Assembly (NCBI GenBank): GCA_017404505.1
Contig: JAFRCE010000017.1
Coordinates: 1 to 64,000, forward strand
DNA: 64,000 bases
Direction: 5' to 3'
From: Solobacterium sp.
Lineage (GTDB): Bacteria > Bacillota_I > Bacilli_A > Erysipelotrichales > Erysipelotrichaceae
Part shown: positions 25,421 to 34,136 of the stretch, one piece after another
Position numbering within the stretch: the stretch's first letter is position 1
Layout of the letters: the number at the start of each line of letters is the position of its first letter
Notes under the pieces: generated by a model
What the model was told of the DNA's origin: nothing
What the model saw: only the letters and a program-made list of their open reading frames with translations
The model's database searches: none
Position numbers and translations under genes: made by a program

Positions 25421-25980
25421 AAACACTGTTTGTCAATACCTGTGTCAGAGAAGAATCCCGGACCAGAATACTGGCCGATCATTACCTCGCGCATGCGGAA
25501 GGCGAGATCGTGGAAATCCATCCGGTAAAAGAAGGACTTTATGGACTGGATCGGGAAATGCTGAAGGAAAGGGACAGAGCGCTTGCCGGTAGAAATCACG
25601 AACATCCGGTTCTTGCCTATGCAAGGCAGTTCGCCGAAGCGGAAGAAATCGTCATTGCCGGGCCTTACTGGGATCTGTCTTTCCCGGCCGCTTTGAAAAA
25701 CTATATCGAGCGCGTCAACTGCGTCGGTATCACCTTTGACTACGACGCAGAAGGAAATCCGTTCGGTCTCTGCAAAGCGAAGAAACTGGTCTATATCACG
25801 ACTTCCGGCGGCTTTATCGTCGACGACGCATACGGGTTCGGCTATATCAGGGCACTCTGTGAAAACTTCTACGGCATACCGGAAGTCTTGTACTACAAAG
25901 CGGAAGGACTGGACCTGCCAGACACCGATATCGAAGGCACTCTGCAGGCCGTCATGCAGCAGATGGATGCCGCAGGGTAA
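25417..25980 (+). CDS. NAD(P)H-dependent flavodoxin-fold oxidoreductase
   Basis: A 187-aa protein of the Flavodoxin_2 family (NQO/azoreductase type). KTLFVNTCVREESRTRILADHY at the N-terminus binds the FMN phosphate; IAGPYWDLSFPAALKNYIERV and TTSGGFIVDDAYGFGYI are family hallmarks. It should reduce quinones, azo or nitro compounds with NAD(P)H in the cytosol. It is translationally coupled to the DUF2779 gene (ATGA overlap). Confidence 0.8.
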   Translation: MKTLFVNTCVREESRTRILADHYLAHAEGEIVEIHPVKEGLYGLDREMLKERDRALAGRNHEHPVLAYARQFAEAEEIVIAGPYWDLSFPAALKNYIERVNCVGITFDYDAEGNPFGLCKAKKLVYITTSGGFIVDDAYGFGYIRALCENFYGIPEVLYYKAEGLDLPDTDIEGTLQAVMQQMDAAG

Positions 25981-25999
25981 TGACAGAAGGGGGAATTTT

Positions 26000-26332
26000 A
26001 TGCAGCATATCTATAAAATCAAAGGCAGTTACTTCCAGGAAACCTTTAAACAGGTCAAAGATCTGATCGATGAGATCGGCTATACGGAAGACGAACCCAT
26101 GAAGAAGTGCGAAGAAATAAGCGGCAATACGAGTGTGATCAGCGGCTGTTATCACAAATGGTACCTTCTGAGCAGGGAGAACGACTATATGTATCCCGTC
26201 CTGATCAGTTCGCCGAAAGAAACGGTCGTCATCATCAGCGGCACAAACACTTACGAGTTTCATGAAAAATTCCAGACATTTGTCACCCGGATGGCGGCCA
26301 GATACGATATCAAGGCGAATTTCCGGGGATGA
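26000..26332 (+). CDS. Hypothetical protein, 110 aa
   Basis: A small soluble protein starting MQHIYKIKGSYFQETFKQ, with no signal peptide and no domain I recognise. Two Cys (positions 37 and 50) and an aromatic-rich middle (SGCYHKWYLLSRENDYMYP) stand out. GAAGGGGG supports the start 19 nt after the oxidoreductase stop, so it is the third cistron of that operon. Confidence 0.6.
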   Translation: MQHIYKIKGSYFQETFKQVKDLIDEIGYTEDEPMKKCEEISGNTSVISGCYHKWYLLSRENDYMYPVLISSPKETVVIISGTNTYEFHEKFQTFVTRMAARYDIKANFRG

Positions 26333-26367
26333 AATCAGACAGAAGGGCATACAGGTCCGTCCGTCAT

Positions 26368-26376
26368 TGTTATAAT
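26368..26376 (+). promoter_or_regulatory. Extended -10 promoter
   Basis: TGT-TATAAT at 26368-26376, 41 nt before the next gene start, which has a GAGGCG ribosome site. Confidence 0.55.
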
Positions 26377-26416
26377 CACGTTAGCAGAACAGCATGTACA
26401 CAAATAAGAGGCGCGT

Positions 26417-27268
26417 ATGAGCAGGGGACAATACCAGAAGGAAAACCAGCAGAACAACGATCTGTTTGAAGAATATCTCAATGATTTGCCGGATGACGAA
26501 ATGAAAGTCAGTTCCCGGGTGGAACAGGACGTTCAGCAGATCGTGAGTGAAAAGAAACAGAAAAAACAGCACCGGGCTGTCTACATCAGCGGGACTGTCA
26601 TCGCTGTGTGCCTGGCGCTGGGTCTCAATCTGTATCTTGGCTCCATCGCCAGACAAGAACCGGCTGAACCGGACCCTGTTCCGGTGTTCACGCCGGATTA
26701 CAAGAATCCGACGCTGACGCCGACCAGTGATTACAACCGGATGGTCATCGACGCCCACAGCAATCAGAACAGCGAAGGCGTTCTCGGCACCGATCTGCGG
26801 GTTCCGGAAATGATGGTCAAGGATGATTATTACCGTCTGCCGGTGCCGCTTTCCCGGTTTTTGCTGAATGGCTGGCGCATCGGCCAGCAGGTGATCGAAA
26901 GCCAGACCGAAGACGGGTTCTACCGGATTCACTATACGCTGACCTATCTGGACAACTCCACCACGCTGGAGGTCACTGCCGTCAAACCGGTCAGCAACGA
27001 CGTGCCTTCATTTGTCATTGTCACCGGCATCAAGGACACCGGCGGCCTTGTCGAGCTGCCGCAGAGCATCCGCGGCGGCATGTCAGAAGATGATCTTCTG
27101 AATCTCCTGAACGATTCCGGCATCATCAGTACCACAGTCGAAGGCGGCAATGCGGAAAAGACAGCGACGGTGAACAACGCCGTCGATATGTTCTATTTCC
27201 AGAGTTATCATATCGATTTTGATCTTAACGAAGGAACGATCAGCACGATCACACTGACCGTTGAATGA
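26417..27268 (+). CDS. Membrane-anchored protein of unknown function, 283 aa
   Basis: The N-terminal 50 residues are hydrophilic and rich in Gln, Glu and Asn. One transmembrane helix follows (about 54-76, VYISGTVIAVCLALGLNLYLG) and then an extracytoplasmic domain with beta-rich repeats (FYRIHYTLTYLDNSTTLEVTAVK). A linker rich in Pro (EPAEPDPVPVFTPDYKNPTLTP) joins them. No known domain identified. Charge distribution predicts an N-in, C-out single-pass protein. Own promoter and terminator. Confidence 0.6.
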   Translation: MSRGQYQKENQQNNDLFEEYLNDLPDDEMKVSSRVEQDVQQIVSEKKQKKQHRAVYISGTVIAVCLALGLNLYLGSIARQEPAEPDPVPVFTPDYKNPTLTPTSDYNRMVIDAHSNQNSEGVLGTDLRVPEMMVKDDYYRLPVPLSRFLLNGWRIGQQVIESQTEDGFYRIHYTLTYLDNSTTLEVTAVKPVSNDVPSFVIVTGIKDTGGLVELPQSIRGGMSEDDLLNLLNDSGIISTTVEGGNAEKTATVNNAVDMFYFQSYHIDFDLNEGTISTITLTVE

Positions 27269-27273
27269 AAAGG

Positions 27274-27307
27274 AAAGCCCGCGGTTATTAAGGCCGCAGG
27301 CTTTTTT
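27274..27307 (+). terminator. Terminator
   Basis: AAAGCCCGCGG (27274-27284) pairs with CCGCAGGCTTT (27294-27304) with one mismatch, followed by T residues. Confidence 0.85.
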
Positions 27308-27312
27308 CGTAT

Positions 27313-28512
27313 TCAGGATTTGCGGTAATTCTTCCGGTAGACGACACCAAGCAGGGTCGCGATCAGGTAGGTGGCAAATGCCAGGATGAACGGAAGCTTC
27401 GCGCCTCTGGCATAGATCAGACCGGCAAACAGAGCGCCGAAGATGCCGCCGAAGGAATTCATCGACGTATAGAAACCCATGACAGCGTTGGAATTCGTCT
27501 TGTCGGACCGGGCGGACGCCAGCATCTGCAAGAGCGGCAGCCGCAGTACCTGCACACTGCTGTAAATGATATATACGGCAATGAACACATAACGGGAAGG
27601 ATCGAACAGCACCGTAGAAGTCAGTGCCGTGCAGGCGATCAGGATATACAGGAACGTCCGGTTGGTATCGGTCTTCTGCTGCAGATAAAGAGCGACCGTG
27701 CCGTTGAGCAGCAGGGTCAGGGTGGCGATGCCGGCTTTGAACATGCCGTTGTAGGCGGAAGACATGCCGTACTGGTCCTTGATGTAATAGTTGAAGCACT
27801 GTTCGTAGGAATTCTGGCCGATGGCGGAGATGGCCGTGATCAGGAAGATCAGTGCCAGCATCGGTGTCATGAAGCTTCTCGCGCCGAGAATGGCGGCGAA
27901 GGGATTGACGTCCTTCAGCTGCAGGGCATGGTCCGGTTTGACCTTATAGGGCGTGTCGTCCTCACACAGCAGATTGCACAGGAAGCCGCTGAGGGCAAGA
28001 CAGATGACCTGCAGGATAAACGCCGTTTCGACGGAAATCAGACCCAGCATGCCGCCGATAAAGTAGCCGATGGCACTGCCGACATTCTGGATCGTTGTCA
28101 GATAGACCAGATTCTTGCCGCGGCTTGAGGTATCCTCGCCGCACAGGTTGACGATATAGTTGGCCATCGAGACAAAGCAGCCGCCGGTGAAGACACCGGC
28201 GAACATACGGCCGAGAACGACCGTCAGTTCACTCTGCGCCATGCCGAAGACGATCTGGCCGGCCGCGTAGCCGCTGCAGCATATCAGCATGATCCGCTTC
28301 GTCGGCATATAGGAGCACAGTTTTCCCCAGAGCGGCGAAAACAGGAAGTACATCGTCATCATCGCCGCTAAGGCGACCCCGAACATCGAGGAATCAAGAT
28401 TTCTTTCCACGATCAGGGTCGGTGTGACCGGATGGGCGAAGCTGGCCGCCACATTGAACAGGAAAGAGATCAGGAAAAAGATCAGAAACCGGTTTTTCGT
28501 TTTTTCAGACAT
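27313..28512 (-). CDS. MFS transporter
   Basis: A 399-aa permease with 12 predicted helices. The loop 2-3 signature of the major facilitator superfamily is present in modified form (FSPLWGKLCSYMPTKRIML), and helix 4-5 has GRMFAGVFTGGCFVSMANYIV. It is most like drug or metabolite exporters; the substrate is not inferable. There is no ribosome site: TATGAT lies 6 nt upstream of the ATG on the minus strand (28524-28519), so the mRNA may be leaderless. It converges on the preceding gene. Confidence 0.8.
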   Translation of the reverse strand: MSEKTKNRFLIFFLISFLFNVAASFAHPVTPTLIVERNLDSSMFGVALAAMMTMYFLFSPLWGKLCSYMPTKRIMLICCSGYAAGQIVFGMAQSELTVVLGRMFAGVFTGGCFVSMANYIVNLCGEDTSSRGKNLVYLTTIQNVGSAIGYFIGGMLGLISVETAFILQVICLALSGFLCNLLCEDDTPYKVKPDHALQLKDVNPFAAILGARSFMTPMLALIFLITAISAIGQNSYEQCFNYYIKDQYGMSSAYNGMFKAGIATLTLLLNGTVALYLQQKTDTNRTFLYILIACTALTSTVLFDPSRYVFIAVYIIYSSVQVLRLPLLQMLASARSDKTNSNAVMGFYTSMNSFGGIFGALFAGLIYARGAKLPFILAFATYLIATLLGVVYRKNYRKS

Positions 28513-28602
28513 GGCTCAATCATACACCCGCAGCGCATGGAAAGTGTATAAAATTACCCGGATCGGCCGGAAACATGTTATTTTGAAATCGGAGGAAGGC
28601 AT

Positions 28603-29955
28603 ATGAAGCGAAAATTGCTGTACGGACTGTTCTCATGTATTCTGTTTCTGTCCATGACGGTTTTCGTCAGGGCCAATTCGGCTCTGACAAACTGGAACGG
28701 CACCGACGCGGCCGGTATTCTCACAGCGGATGAAGACTGTCCGATCGTTGTCGAGCATGAAACACTGACCTTTACCCTGAGTGACGGAGGAAAAACAGCC
28801 GACCGGTTCGCGGCGGAATATACCTTTCATAATCCGTCCGATCTGCAGATCGAGGCGGAACTCTCTTTCCCGTTCGGCGGCGCGCCCGGTTATTACCGTT
28901 CGGAAGGTCCGTATGACGATACCAGCCTGTATCATGTTTTTCTCAATGGCGAAGAGATCACACCGCAGGTTCGCTATACCTATATTGATTACCGGCAGTT
29001 TGATGTTGAAAAGGACCTGAAGCTGCTGCAGGATACTTACCGCGAAGATCCGTTTTTTCATCCCGATCTTTCGGTCTATGAATACCGGCTTCATTTTGAA
29101 ACGGATCCGGACATACTCGATCAGGGTTTTTACATCAATGCCAGAGCCGATCTGAAAAACAGCCCGGAACAGGTACGCTATCTGTTTGACACCGACAGAG
29201 GCGGCTATCAGACCGGAACCGACGGCTGCCGCATCATGATCAGTCTGGACGAGGCTGTTCAGGACGTTATGCTGTATACCTTCGGCGAAGAAGTCCAACT
29301 TGCCTGGTCCTATCAGACAACCGAGAAAGAGGGAAAAGAAACAGACGGCAGCTGTCAGATGGAAAAAGTGCGGCAGCTGACCTATGAAGAATTCCTGCGT
29401 GAGAAACAGACAGAAGAAGAGATCCTGCCCATCGATTACTACAACGCCGTGACGGATTACTTCAATCTCGAAGATACCGGGAAGATCTTTCTGCCGCGGC
29501 TCGAATACATGGAACAGCGGCTGATGAAATGGTTCCGCTACACCCTGACATTCGCCCCGGGCGAGACGCTGAGAAATACGGTCGAAGCGCCGTCCTATCC
29601 GTATATCGACGCGGGTTATGAAGATGAGGTATACGGCTACCGTTATCTTCTCTCACCGGCTTCCACCTGGCGCGAATTCAAAGGCCTGCAGGTCAATGTC
29701 GTCAGCGGCTGGGAAATGCTGAAAAGCACACCGGCCGGCTTTGAAAAGACGGAAACAGGCTATACGGCTGTCTTTGATCATCTGCCGGAAGAAGAACTGT
29801 ATTTCGAAATGTGTCGGGTTGCCGACCCGAAAAGAAAAGCGAATTCAGCCGTCATACTGATTCTGGTCATTCTCGGCTTCTCGCTTCTGCTGTTTTTACT
29901 GCTCTGCTTCCTGGTTTATAAACTGCTGAAATTCCTGTTTGGCAAGAAACAATAA
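28603..29955 (+). CDS. Exported type I membrane protein of unknown function, 450 aa
   Basis: Signal peptide about residues 1-24 (ending VRA), a large extracellular region, and one C-terminal helix (about 420-443) followed by a short basic tail (YKLLKFLFGKKQ). The ectodomain begins with a beta-sandwich-like part (EHETLTFTLSDGGKTADRFAAEYTFHNPSDLQIEAELSFPFGG is the pattern, read as several strands) and contains many acidic Tyr-rich stretches. I recognise no named domain. GGAGGAAGG gives the start. Topology N-out, C-in. Strong terminator downstream. Confidence 0.65.
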   Translation: MKRKLLYGLFSCILFLSMTVFVRANSALTNWNGTDAAGILTADEDCPIVVEHETLTFTLSDGGKTADRFAAEYTFHNPSDLQIEAELSFPFGGAPGYYRSEGPYDDTSLYHVFLNGEEITPQVRYTYIDYRQFDVEKDLKLLQDTYREDPFFHPDLSVYEYRLHFETDPDILDQGFYINARADLKNSPEQVRYLFDTDRGGYQTGTDGCRIMISLDEAVQDVMLYTFGEEVQLAWSYQTTEKEGKETDGSCQMEKVRQLTYEEFLREKQTEEEILPIDYYNAVTDYFNLEDTGKIFLPRLEYMEQRLMKWFRYTLTFAPGETLRNTVEAPSYPYIDAGYEDEVYGYRYLLSPASTWREFKGLQVNVVSGWEMLKSTPAGFEKTETGYTAVFDHLPEEELYFEMCRVADPKRKANSAVILILVILGFSLLLFLLLCFLVYKLLKFLFGKKQ

Positions 29956-29960
29956 AAAAG

Positions 29961-29985
29961 AAACTGTGCGGCCGCACAGTTTTTT
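29961..29985. terminator. Perfectly palindromic bidirectional terminator
   Basis: AAACTGTGC-GGCC-GCACAGTTT (29961-29982) with A-run before and T-run after; it serves both the exported protein gene and the convergent YhhN gene. Confidence 0.9.
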
Positions 29986-29995
29986 AAGAAACCGG

Positions 29996-30655
29996 TCAGT
30001 GGAGAAACACCAGGCTGAGGGCGATCAGAATCTGGCCGATATAGTACAGAGACAGATTCGTTACCCGCAGAACGAACTTCTGCTCAGGACCGAAGGTGTT
30101 GAGGATCAGGACGATGTCACTGATCAGAAACAGCAGGGCACCGGCGGCGAAGATCGTCCGGAAAGTGTCCGGCGCGAAAATCAGATTGCCGATAGCCACG
30201 ACGTTAAGCAGGACAATGGCGCCGATATAGAATATCCCGAAGATCTTGAATGCTCGTTTCGCCTCGATTTTCGTGAAGATCCATTTCATTAACAGAGCGG
30301 TCAGCACCAGGGCGATGATCACATAGGTGAAGCGGTGCTGCGCCAGCGGCATGACTGCCATCAGATAGGCGATATGGCCGCTCAGAAAGACGAGGATGCC
30401 GACCAGGAAGACGAGCTGGCCTGCTTCTTTCAGAACAAAGCGCAGGTTCAGCAGTACGTCGGCAACGCACCCCAGCATCAGACCAGCCGTAATCAGCCGG
30501 CTCATCGACGAACCGTCGGATATCGATAAGCCGAAGACGACAAAGCAGAGAGACGCCAGTCCTTTCAGAATGACGGCGGCTGTGTAGTTTTCCTGTTTCT
30601 CCTGGAAGATAAAAAGGGCAGCGAGAATAAGACAAAAGGGTATAAGATAATACAT
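29996..30655 (-). CDS. YhhN/TMEM86-family membrane protein (lysoplasmalogenase-like)
   Basis: A 219-aa protein with about eight helices. Family features are KGLASLCFVVFGL in helix 2, the first Asp in GCVADVLLNLRF, SGHIAYLMAV, and the second Asp in LLFLISDIVLILNTF, ending SLYYIGQILIALS. Eukaryotic TMEM86 enzymes cleave the vinyl ether of lysoplasmalogens; the two Asp are conserved in that family. Plasmalogens occur in anaerobic Firmicutes, so lipid turnover is plausible. AAGGAGG supports the start at 30655. The window also encodes a lipase fused to a related domain (37349-39973). Confidence 0.8.
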   Translation of the reverse strand: MYYLIPFCLILAALFIFQEKQENYTAAVILKGLASLCFVVFGLSISDGSSMSRLITAGLMLGCVADVLLNLRFVLKEAGQLVFLVGILVFLSGHIAYLMAVMPLAQHRFTYVIIALVLTALLMKWIFTKIEAKRAFKIFGIFYIGAIVLLNVVAIGNLIFAPDTFRTIFAAGALLFLISDIVLILNTFGPEQKFVLRVTNLSLYYIGQILIALSLVFLH

Positions 30656-30666
30656 GATCTGCCTCC

Positions 30667-30695
30667 TTGGAATCATCTCCTGATTCCATTATAAA
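30667..30695 (+). promoter_or_regulatory. Promoter of the racemase operon
   Basis: TTGGAA (30667-30672), a 17-bp spacer and TATAAA (30690-30695) precede the 30733 gene. Confidence 0.6.
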
Positions 30696-30732
30696 TTCAG
30701 ACATATCCAGAAGACAAAAAAATGTGCAGGAT

Positions 30733-31140
30733 ATGAGCAGATTCAGCAGACAGCAGAGCAGACAAATGAAAACAGTAACTGTGCAAAGGAAAAAGAAATT
30801 CGCATCCGCCTGGATGCCGTACTGGCTGATCACCGGCATTGCAAAAAACGACTTCAAGGCCCGCTTCGGCCTGCGGGAGGATCTGTGTACGCATGACGTC
30901 ATGGGACAGCCCGTCAGCCGCATCGATATCGGGACCCTGGATGCCCTGGGAACCAGGATCGAAAACGGCAAAACAGTTGAACTGCATCTGGAGGATGACG
31001 TGTGCACCATTTTCGCTTCGACGATGGACGGCTCGCTTTCCAATGAAGTCATACTGGAAGATACCGGCACACAGCATCTGAGACTGACCACGAGAGGCGG
31101 CTTCAAAACCGTCAGTTATCCGTATTTTGAACAGGAGTGA
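30733..31140 (+). CDS. Hypothetical protein, about 135 aa, upstream of a racemase
   Basis: A soluble protein with a basic N-terminus (QRKKKFASAWMPYWLITGI) followed by a compact acidic beta-rich part (VELHLEDDVCTIFASTMDGSLSNEV). Not recognised. The start is uncertain: ATG at 30733 has AGG only 2 nt upstream, and ATG at 30766 has no site. The stop overlaps the ribosome site of the racemase gene 8 nt downstream, so the two are coupled. Confidence 0.6.
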   Translation: MSRFSRQQSRQMKTVTVQRKKKFASAWMPYWLITGIAKNDFKARFGLREDLCTHDVMGQPVSRIDIGTLDALGTRIENGKTVELHLEDDVCTIFASTMDGSLSNEVILEDTGTQHLRLTTRGGFKTVSYPYFEQE

Positions 31141-31147
31141 AAAAGAC

Positions 31148-31852
31148 ATGACAGAAATGAAAATGATCGGACTGATCGGCGGCATGAGCTGGGAAAGCAC
31201 CGTTACTTACTATCAGGTGATCAACGAAACCATCCGCCGTCAGCTTGGCGGCCTGCATTCCGCCCGTCTTCTGATCCACAGCATTGATTTCGCGCCAATC
31301 GCGGATGCCCAGGAAAAAGATGACTGGGATACCTGCGCGAAGGCAATGGAAGACGCCGCTGTTTCTCTGGAAAAGGGTGGCGCGGACATCATTCTGATCG
31401 GTGCCAACACGATGCATATCGCCGCCGGGGCAGTCGAGAAAGCGGTGAAGATCCCGCTGCTGCACATCGCCGAAGCGACCATCCTGCGCCTGCACCGTGA
31501 TCATATTCACCGGATTGCGCTGCTGGGCACGAAATATACCATGTGCAAAGACTTTTATAAGCAGAAGCTTATTGACGCCGGCCTGGAAGTCATGATTCCG
31601 GAAGATGATATCGATACCGTCAATGACATCATTTATAACGAACTGTGCCTCGGCATCTGCCGCAAAGAATCCAAAGCGGAACTGCAGCGGATCATCCGTG
31701 AGATGCAGGAAAGCGGCGCGGAAGGTGTCATTCTCGGCTGCACGGAACTGGGCCTGCTGGTCCATCAGAGTGACTGCGAGATACCGGTCTACGACACGAC
31801 GCTGATCCATGGCGAAGAAGCGGCTCTCTTCTCGATCGGCAGAGATTCCTGA
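31148..31852 (+). CDS. YgeA-type aspartate/glutamate racemase family protein lacking the first catalytic Cys
   Basis: A 234-aa cytosolic protein of the Asp/Glu racemase family. Hallmarks are IGLIGGMSWEST and the second-domain GCTELGLL with catalytic Cys198. The matching first-domain position, directly before Asn-Thr, is Ala86 (IGANTMH), where classical racemases have Cys and L-specific YgeA-type enzymes have Thr. One-sided chemistry (L- or D-specific racemisation, or a different reaction) is therefore likely. CAGGAG lies within the upstream gene. D-amino acids for cell-wall use are the usual role. Confidence 0.75.
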   Translation: MTEMKMIGLIGGMSWESTVTYYQVINETIRRQLGGLHSARLLIHSIDFAPIADAQEKDDWDTCAKAMEDAAVSLEKGGADIILIGANTMHIAAGAVEKAVKIPLLHIAEATILRLHRDHIHRIALLGTKYTMCKDFYKQKLIDAGLEVMIPEDDIDTVNDIIYNELCLGICRKESKAELQRIIREMQESGAEGVILGCTELGLLVHQSDCEIPVYDTTLIHGEEAALFSIGRDS

Positions 31853-31873
31853 GAAAAGCATTGAATACATAAA

Positions 31874-31896
31874 GAAAACAGCCGCTGGCTGTTTTC
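31874..31896. terminator. Bidirectional terminator
   Basis: GAAAACAGCC (31874-31883) pairs with GGCTGTTTTC (31887-31896) around GCT. It lies between the racemase gene and the convergent LysR gene and overlaps the latter's stop. Confidence 0.8.
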
Positions 31897-32806
31897 ATAT
31901 TCCGCTGTCATGGATCGCCGGATAGTTGTCTTCATAATGGCGGCACAGTTCAATAAACCGGATCGCCGCGGAAGTCAGATGCTTGCGGCGGTGATAGATA
32001 ATACTGAAATATCTTGTCAGATTCATACCGGCAAAGGAAAGGGGAATGATCTTCCCGCTTAAGAGGGCGTCGGCCGCAAGACGGCTGGGAAGGACCGCCA
32101 CACCCAGTCCTTTGGCAGCCGCGTTGATCAGCGCGGTCGTACTGTGGGCTTCCCATACCGGAACCGGTGAAAACCCTGCCATGTCAGCCGCATGATCAAA
32201 CGTTTCTCTGGCGCCGCTGCCTTTTTCCCTGAGCAGATAAGGAAGCCGGCGGTATTCTTCCATGCCGAGAACCTGGCCGCTTGCAAAGCCGTAATCCGCC
32301 GCGCATACCGGAATCAGGGAATCGGTCATAAAGGGTTCGGAATCGATCAGCGGCGACATGACGGCGCCTTCCTTTAAGGCGATATCCAGTTCGTTGTTCA
32401 GCAGTTTTTCTTCCAGAACATCACCTGGGGCTACCAGGATATGGGTCTGGACCTCGGGAATCAGCCGGCTGAATGTCTTGATGTAGTCAGGCAGAAGAAC
32501 CGAACCGATGGTCATGGACGCGCCGATCCGGATGGGACCGATGCTGTCGGCTTTTTTCATACTGCCTTCCATGTCATCCATCAGTTCCACCATACTCTGG
32601 GCATATTCTTTTAGACGCATTCCCGCTTCGGTGATCTGCAGTCTTCTGCCAAGCCGTTCAAACAGCATGATCCCGTAATGATCTTCCAGTTCTTTAATCG
32701 CGGTGCTGACGGCCGGCTGGGCGATGTGCAGCTTTTCGGCCGCCTTCGTCATGTTGCAGCCGGAATCACAGACGGCGAGAAAGATTTCAATGTGACGGAT
32801 CGTCAT
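31895..32806 (-). CDS. LysR-family regulator divergent from chromate transporters
   Basis: A 303-aa LysR regulator. Helix-turn-helix at residues 2-60 (FLAVCDSGCNMTKAAEKLHIAQPAVSTAIKELE), effector domain about 88-295. CysB-like and other LysR proteins that pair with CHR transporters sense sulfur or anion status, but the ligand here is unknown. TAAGGAG precedes the start. A 105-bp AT-rich divergent region with a 9-bp inverted repeat separates it from the CHR genes it probably controls. Confidence 0.85.
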   Translation of the reverse strand: MTIRHIEIFLAVCDSGCNMTKAAEKLHIAQPAVSTAIKELEDHYGIMLFERLGRRLQITEAGMRLKEYAQSMVELMDDMEGSMKKADSIGPIRIGASMTIGSVLLPDYIKTFSRLIPEVQTHILVAPGDVLEEKLLNNELDIALKEGAVMSPLIDSEPFMTDSLIPVCAADYGFASGQVLGMEEYRRLPYLLREKGSGARETFDHAADMAGFSPVPVWEAHSTTALINAAAKGLGVAVLPSRLAADALLSGKIIPLSFAGMNLTRYFSIIYHRRKHLTSAAIRFIELCRHYEDNYPAIHDSGI

Positions 32807-32815
32807 ATAAACTCC

Positions 32816-32866
32816 TTATAATGATATACTTATGATAAATATATAATAATACTATTTTCATTATAA
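32816..32866. promoter_or_regulatory. Divergent promoter region with a 9-bp inverted repeat
   Basis: TTATAATGA (32816-32824) and TCATTATAA (32858-32866) are exact inverted copies 33 bp apart in a very AT-rich stretch containing several TATAAT-like boxes for both strands. Likely LysR binding region. Confidence 0.5.
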
Positions 32867-32911
32867 ACGAAAAGACACTAAGATATTTCTGTAAAAGGAG
32901 TAACGTCAGCG

Positions 32912-33502
32912 ATGGAAAAAACGGAAAAACCAGGAAAACTGAATCAGTTTCTGAAACTGTTCACATCATCTTTTATGCTCAGTGCCTGCACGTTCGGCGG
33001 CGGGTTTGTCATCATCCCGTTAATGAAAAAGAAATTCGTCGATGAACTGCATTATATCGACGAAGATGAAATGCTCGACCTGACAGCGATCGCCCAGTCT
33101 TCACCAGGTGCCATAGCGGTAAATGCCGCGACGCTTGTCGGATACAGGGTCGGCGGTCTTGCCGGGGCAATCGTTTCCCTGACAGCGACCGTGCTTCCGC
33201 CGCTGATCATCATCTCGGTGATTTCATCCTTCTATCAGGCTTTCCGTGACAATATCTATGTCAGCTATGCCATGAGCGGTATGCTGGCAGGTGTCGCGGC
33301 GGTCATCACGGATGTCGTACTGCGGATGGGAACAGACCTGGTGCGCAGCCGGAAGGCGGTGCCTGTCATCATGATGCTTCTCAGTTTCATTGCCGTCCGT
33401 TATTTCCATCTCAATATCATTATGGTCATTCTGATCTGCGGCTGTATCGGCGCCCTGCAGATATGGACTTCCAGCAGAGCCGAAAAGGAAAGGGGATTCT
33501 GA
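32912..33502 (+). CDS. CHR-type chromate/anion transporter subunit 1
   Basis: A 196-aa monodomain CHR protein with six helices. ACTFGGGFVIIPLMKKKFV near the N-terminus and AQSSPGAIAVNAATLVG are the CHR family motifs. Short CHR proteins work as paired subunits of opposite topology. AAAGGAG lies about 10 nt upstream. It overlaps the second subunit by 1 nt. Family members export chromate or take up sulfate-like anions; which applies here is unknown. Confidence 0.88.
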   Translation: MEKTEKPGKLNQFLKLFTSSFMLSACTFGGGFVIIPLMKKKFVDELHYIDEDEMLDLTAIAQSSPGAIAVNAATLVGYRVGGLAGAIVSLTATVLPPLIIISVISSFYQAFRDNIYVSYAMSGMLAGVAAVITDVVLRMGTDLVRSRKAVPVIMMLLSFIAVRYFHLNIIMVILICGCIGALQIWTSSRAEKERGF

Positions 33503-34065
33503 TGATTTATCTTGAACTGTTTCTGAGCTTTATGAAAATCGGTCTCTTCTCGATCGGCGGCGGATATGCGGCGATGCCGCTGATCCAGGCGCAGGCGGTT
33601 GATATCCACGGCTGGCTGACCATGACGCAGTTCGCAGATCTGATGACGATCGCGGAAATGACACCTGGTCCGATTGCCGTCAATTCCGCTACTTTCGTCG
33701 GTATTCAGACAGCCGGTATACCCGGTGCCCTGGTCGCGACGGCCGGCTGTGTGCTCCCCGGCAGTCTGATCGTTCTGCTGCTGGCGTATCTGTATTACCG
33801 CTACCGCGGCCTGTCCTATATCCAGGGAGTGCTCCTCGGACTCCGGCCGGCTGTGATCGCGATGATCGCTTCCGCCGGTCTGTCTCTGATCATTTTGAGC
33901 GTATACGGGCAGAGAGCACTGCCGGCTGATCTGACGGCCGTGCAGTGGATTCCGCTTCTGATCTTTGTCGCAGCGCTGACGGTCCTGCGTCTGAAAAAAC
34001 CGGATCCCATCAAGGTGATGGCTGCTGCCGGCGTCGCAGGCATTGTACTGCTGAGCATATTCTGA
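33502..34065 (+). CDS. CHR-type chromate/anion transporter subunit 2
   Basis: A 187-aa monodomain CHR partner with IGLFSIGGGYAAMPLIQ and AEMTPGPIAVNSATFVG. ATG overlaps the preceding stop (TGATG), and AAAGGGG lies at 33489-33495. It should form a heterodimer with subunit 1. The pair is regulated by the divergent LysR gene. Confidence 0.88.
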   Translation: MIYLELFLSFMKIGLFSIGGGYAAMPLIQAQAVDIHGWLTMTQFADLMTIAEMTPGPIAVNSATFVGIQTAGIPGALVATAGCVLPGSLIVLLLAYLYYRYRGLSYIQGVLLGLRPAVIAMIASAGLSLIILSVYGQRALPADLTAVQWIPLLIFVAALTVLRLKKPDPIKVMAAAGVAGIVLLSIF

Positions 34066-34103
34066 TGCAGGCAAAGCCCGGCGATCTGAACCAAGAGACA
34101 ATA

Positions 34104-34136
34104 AAAATGCATTCCTGATGCGAAGGAATGCATTTT
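34104..34136. terminator. Bidirectional terminator
   Basis: AAAATGCATTCCT (34104-34116) pairs with AGGAATGCATTTT (34124-34136) across a 7-nt loop, between convergent CHR and membrane-protein genes. Confidence 0.85.
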
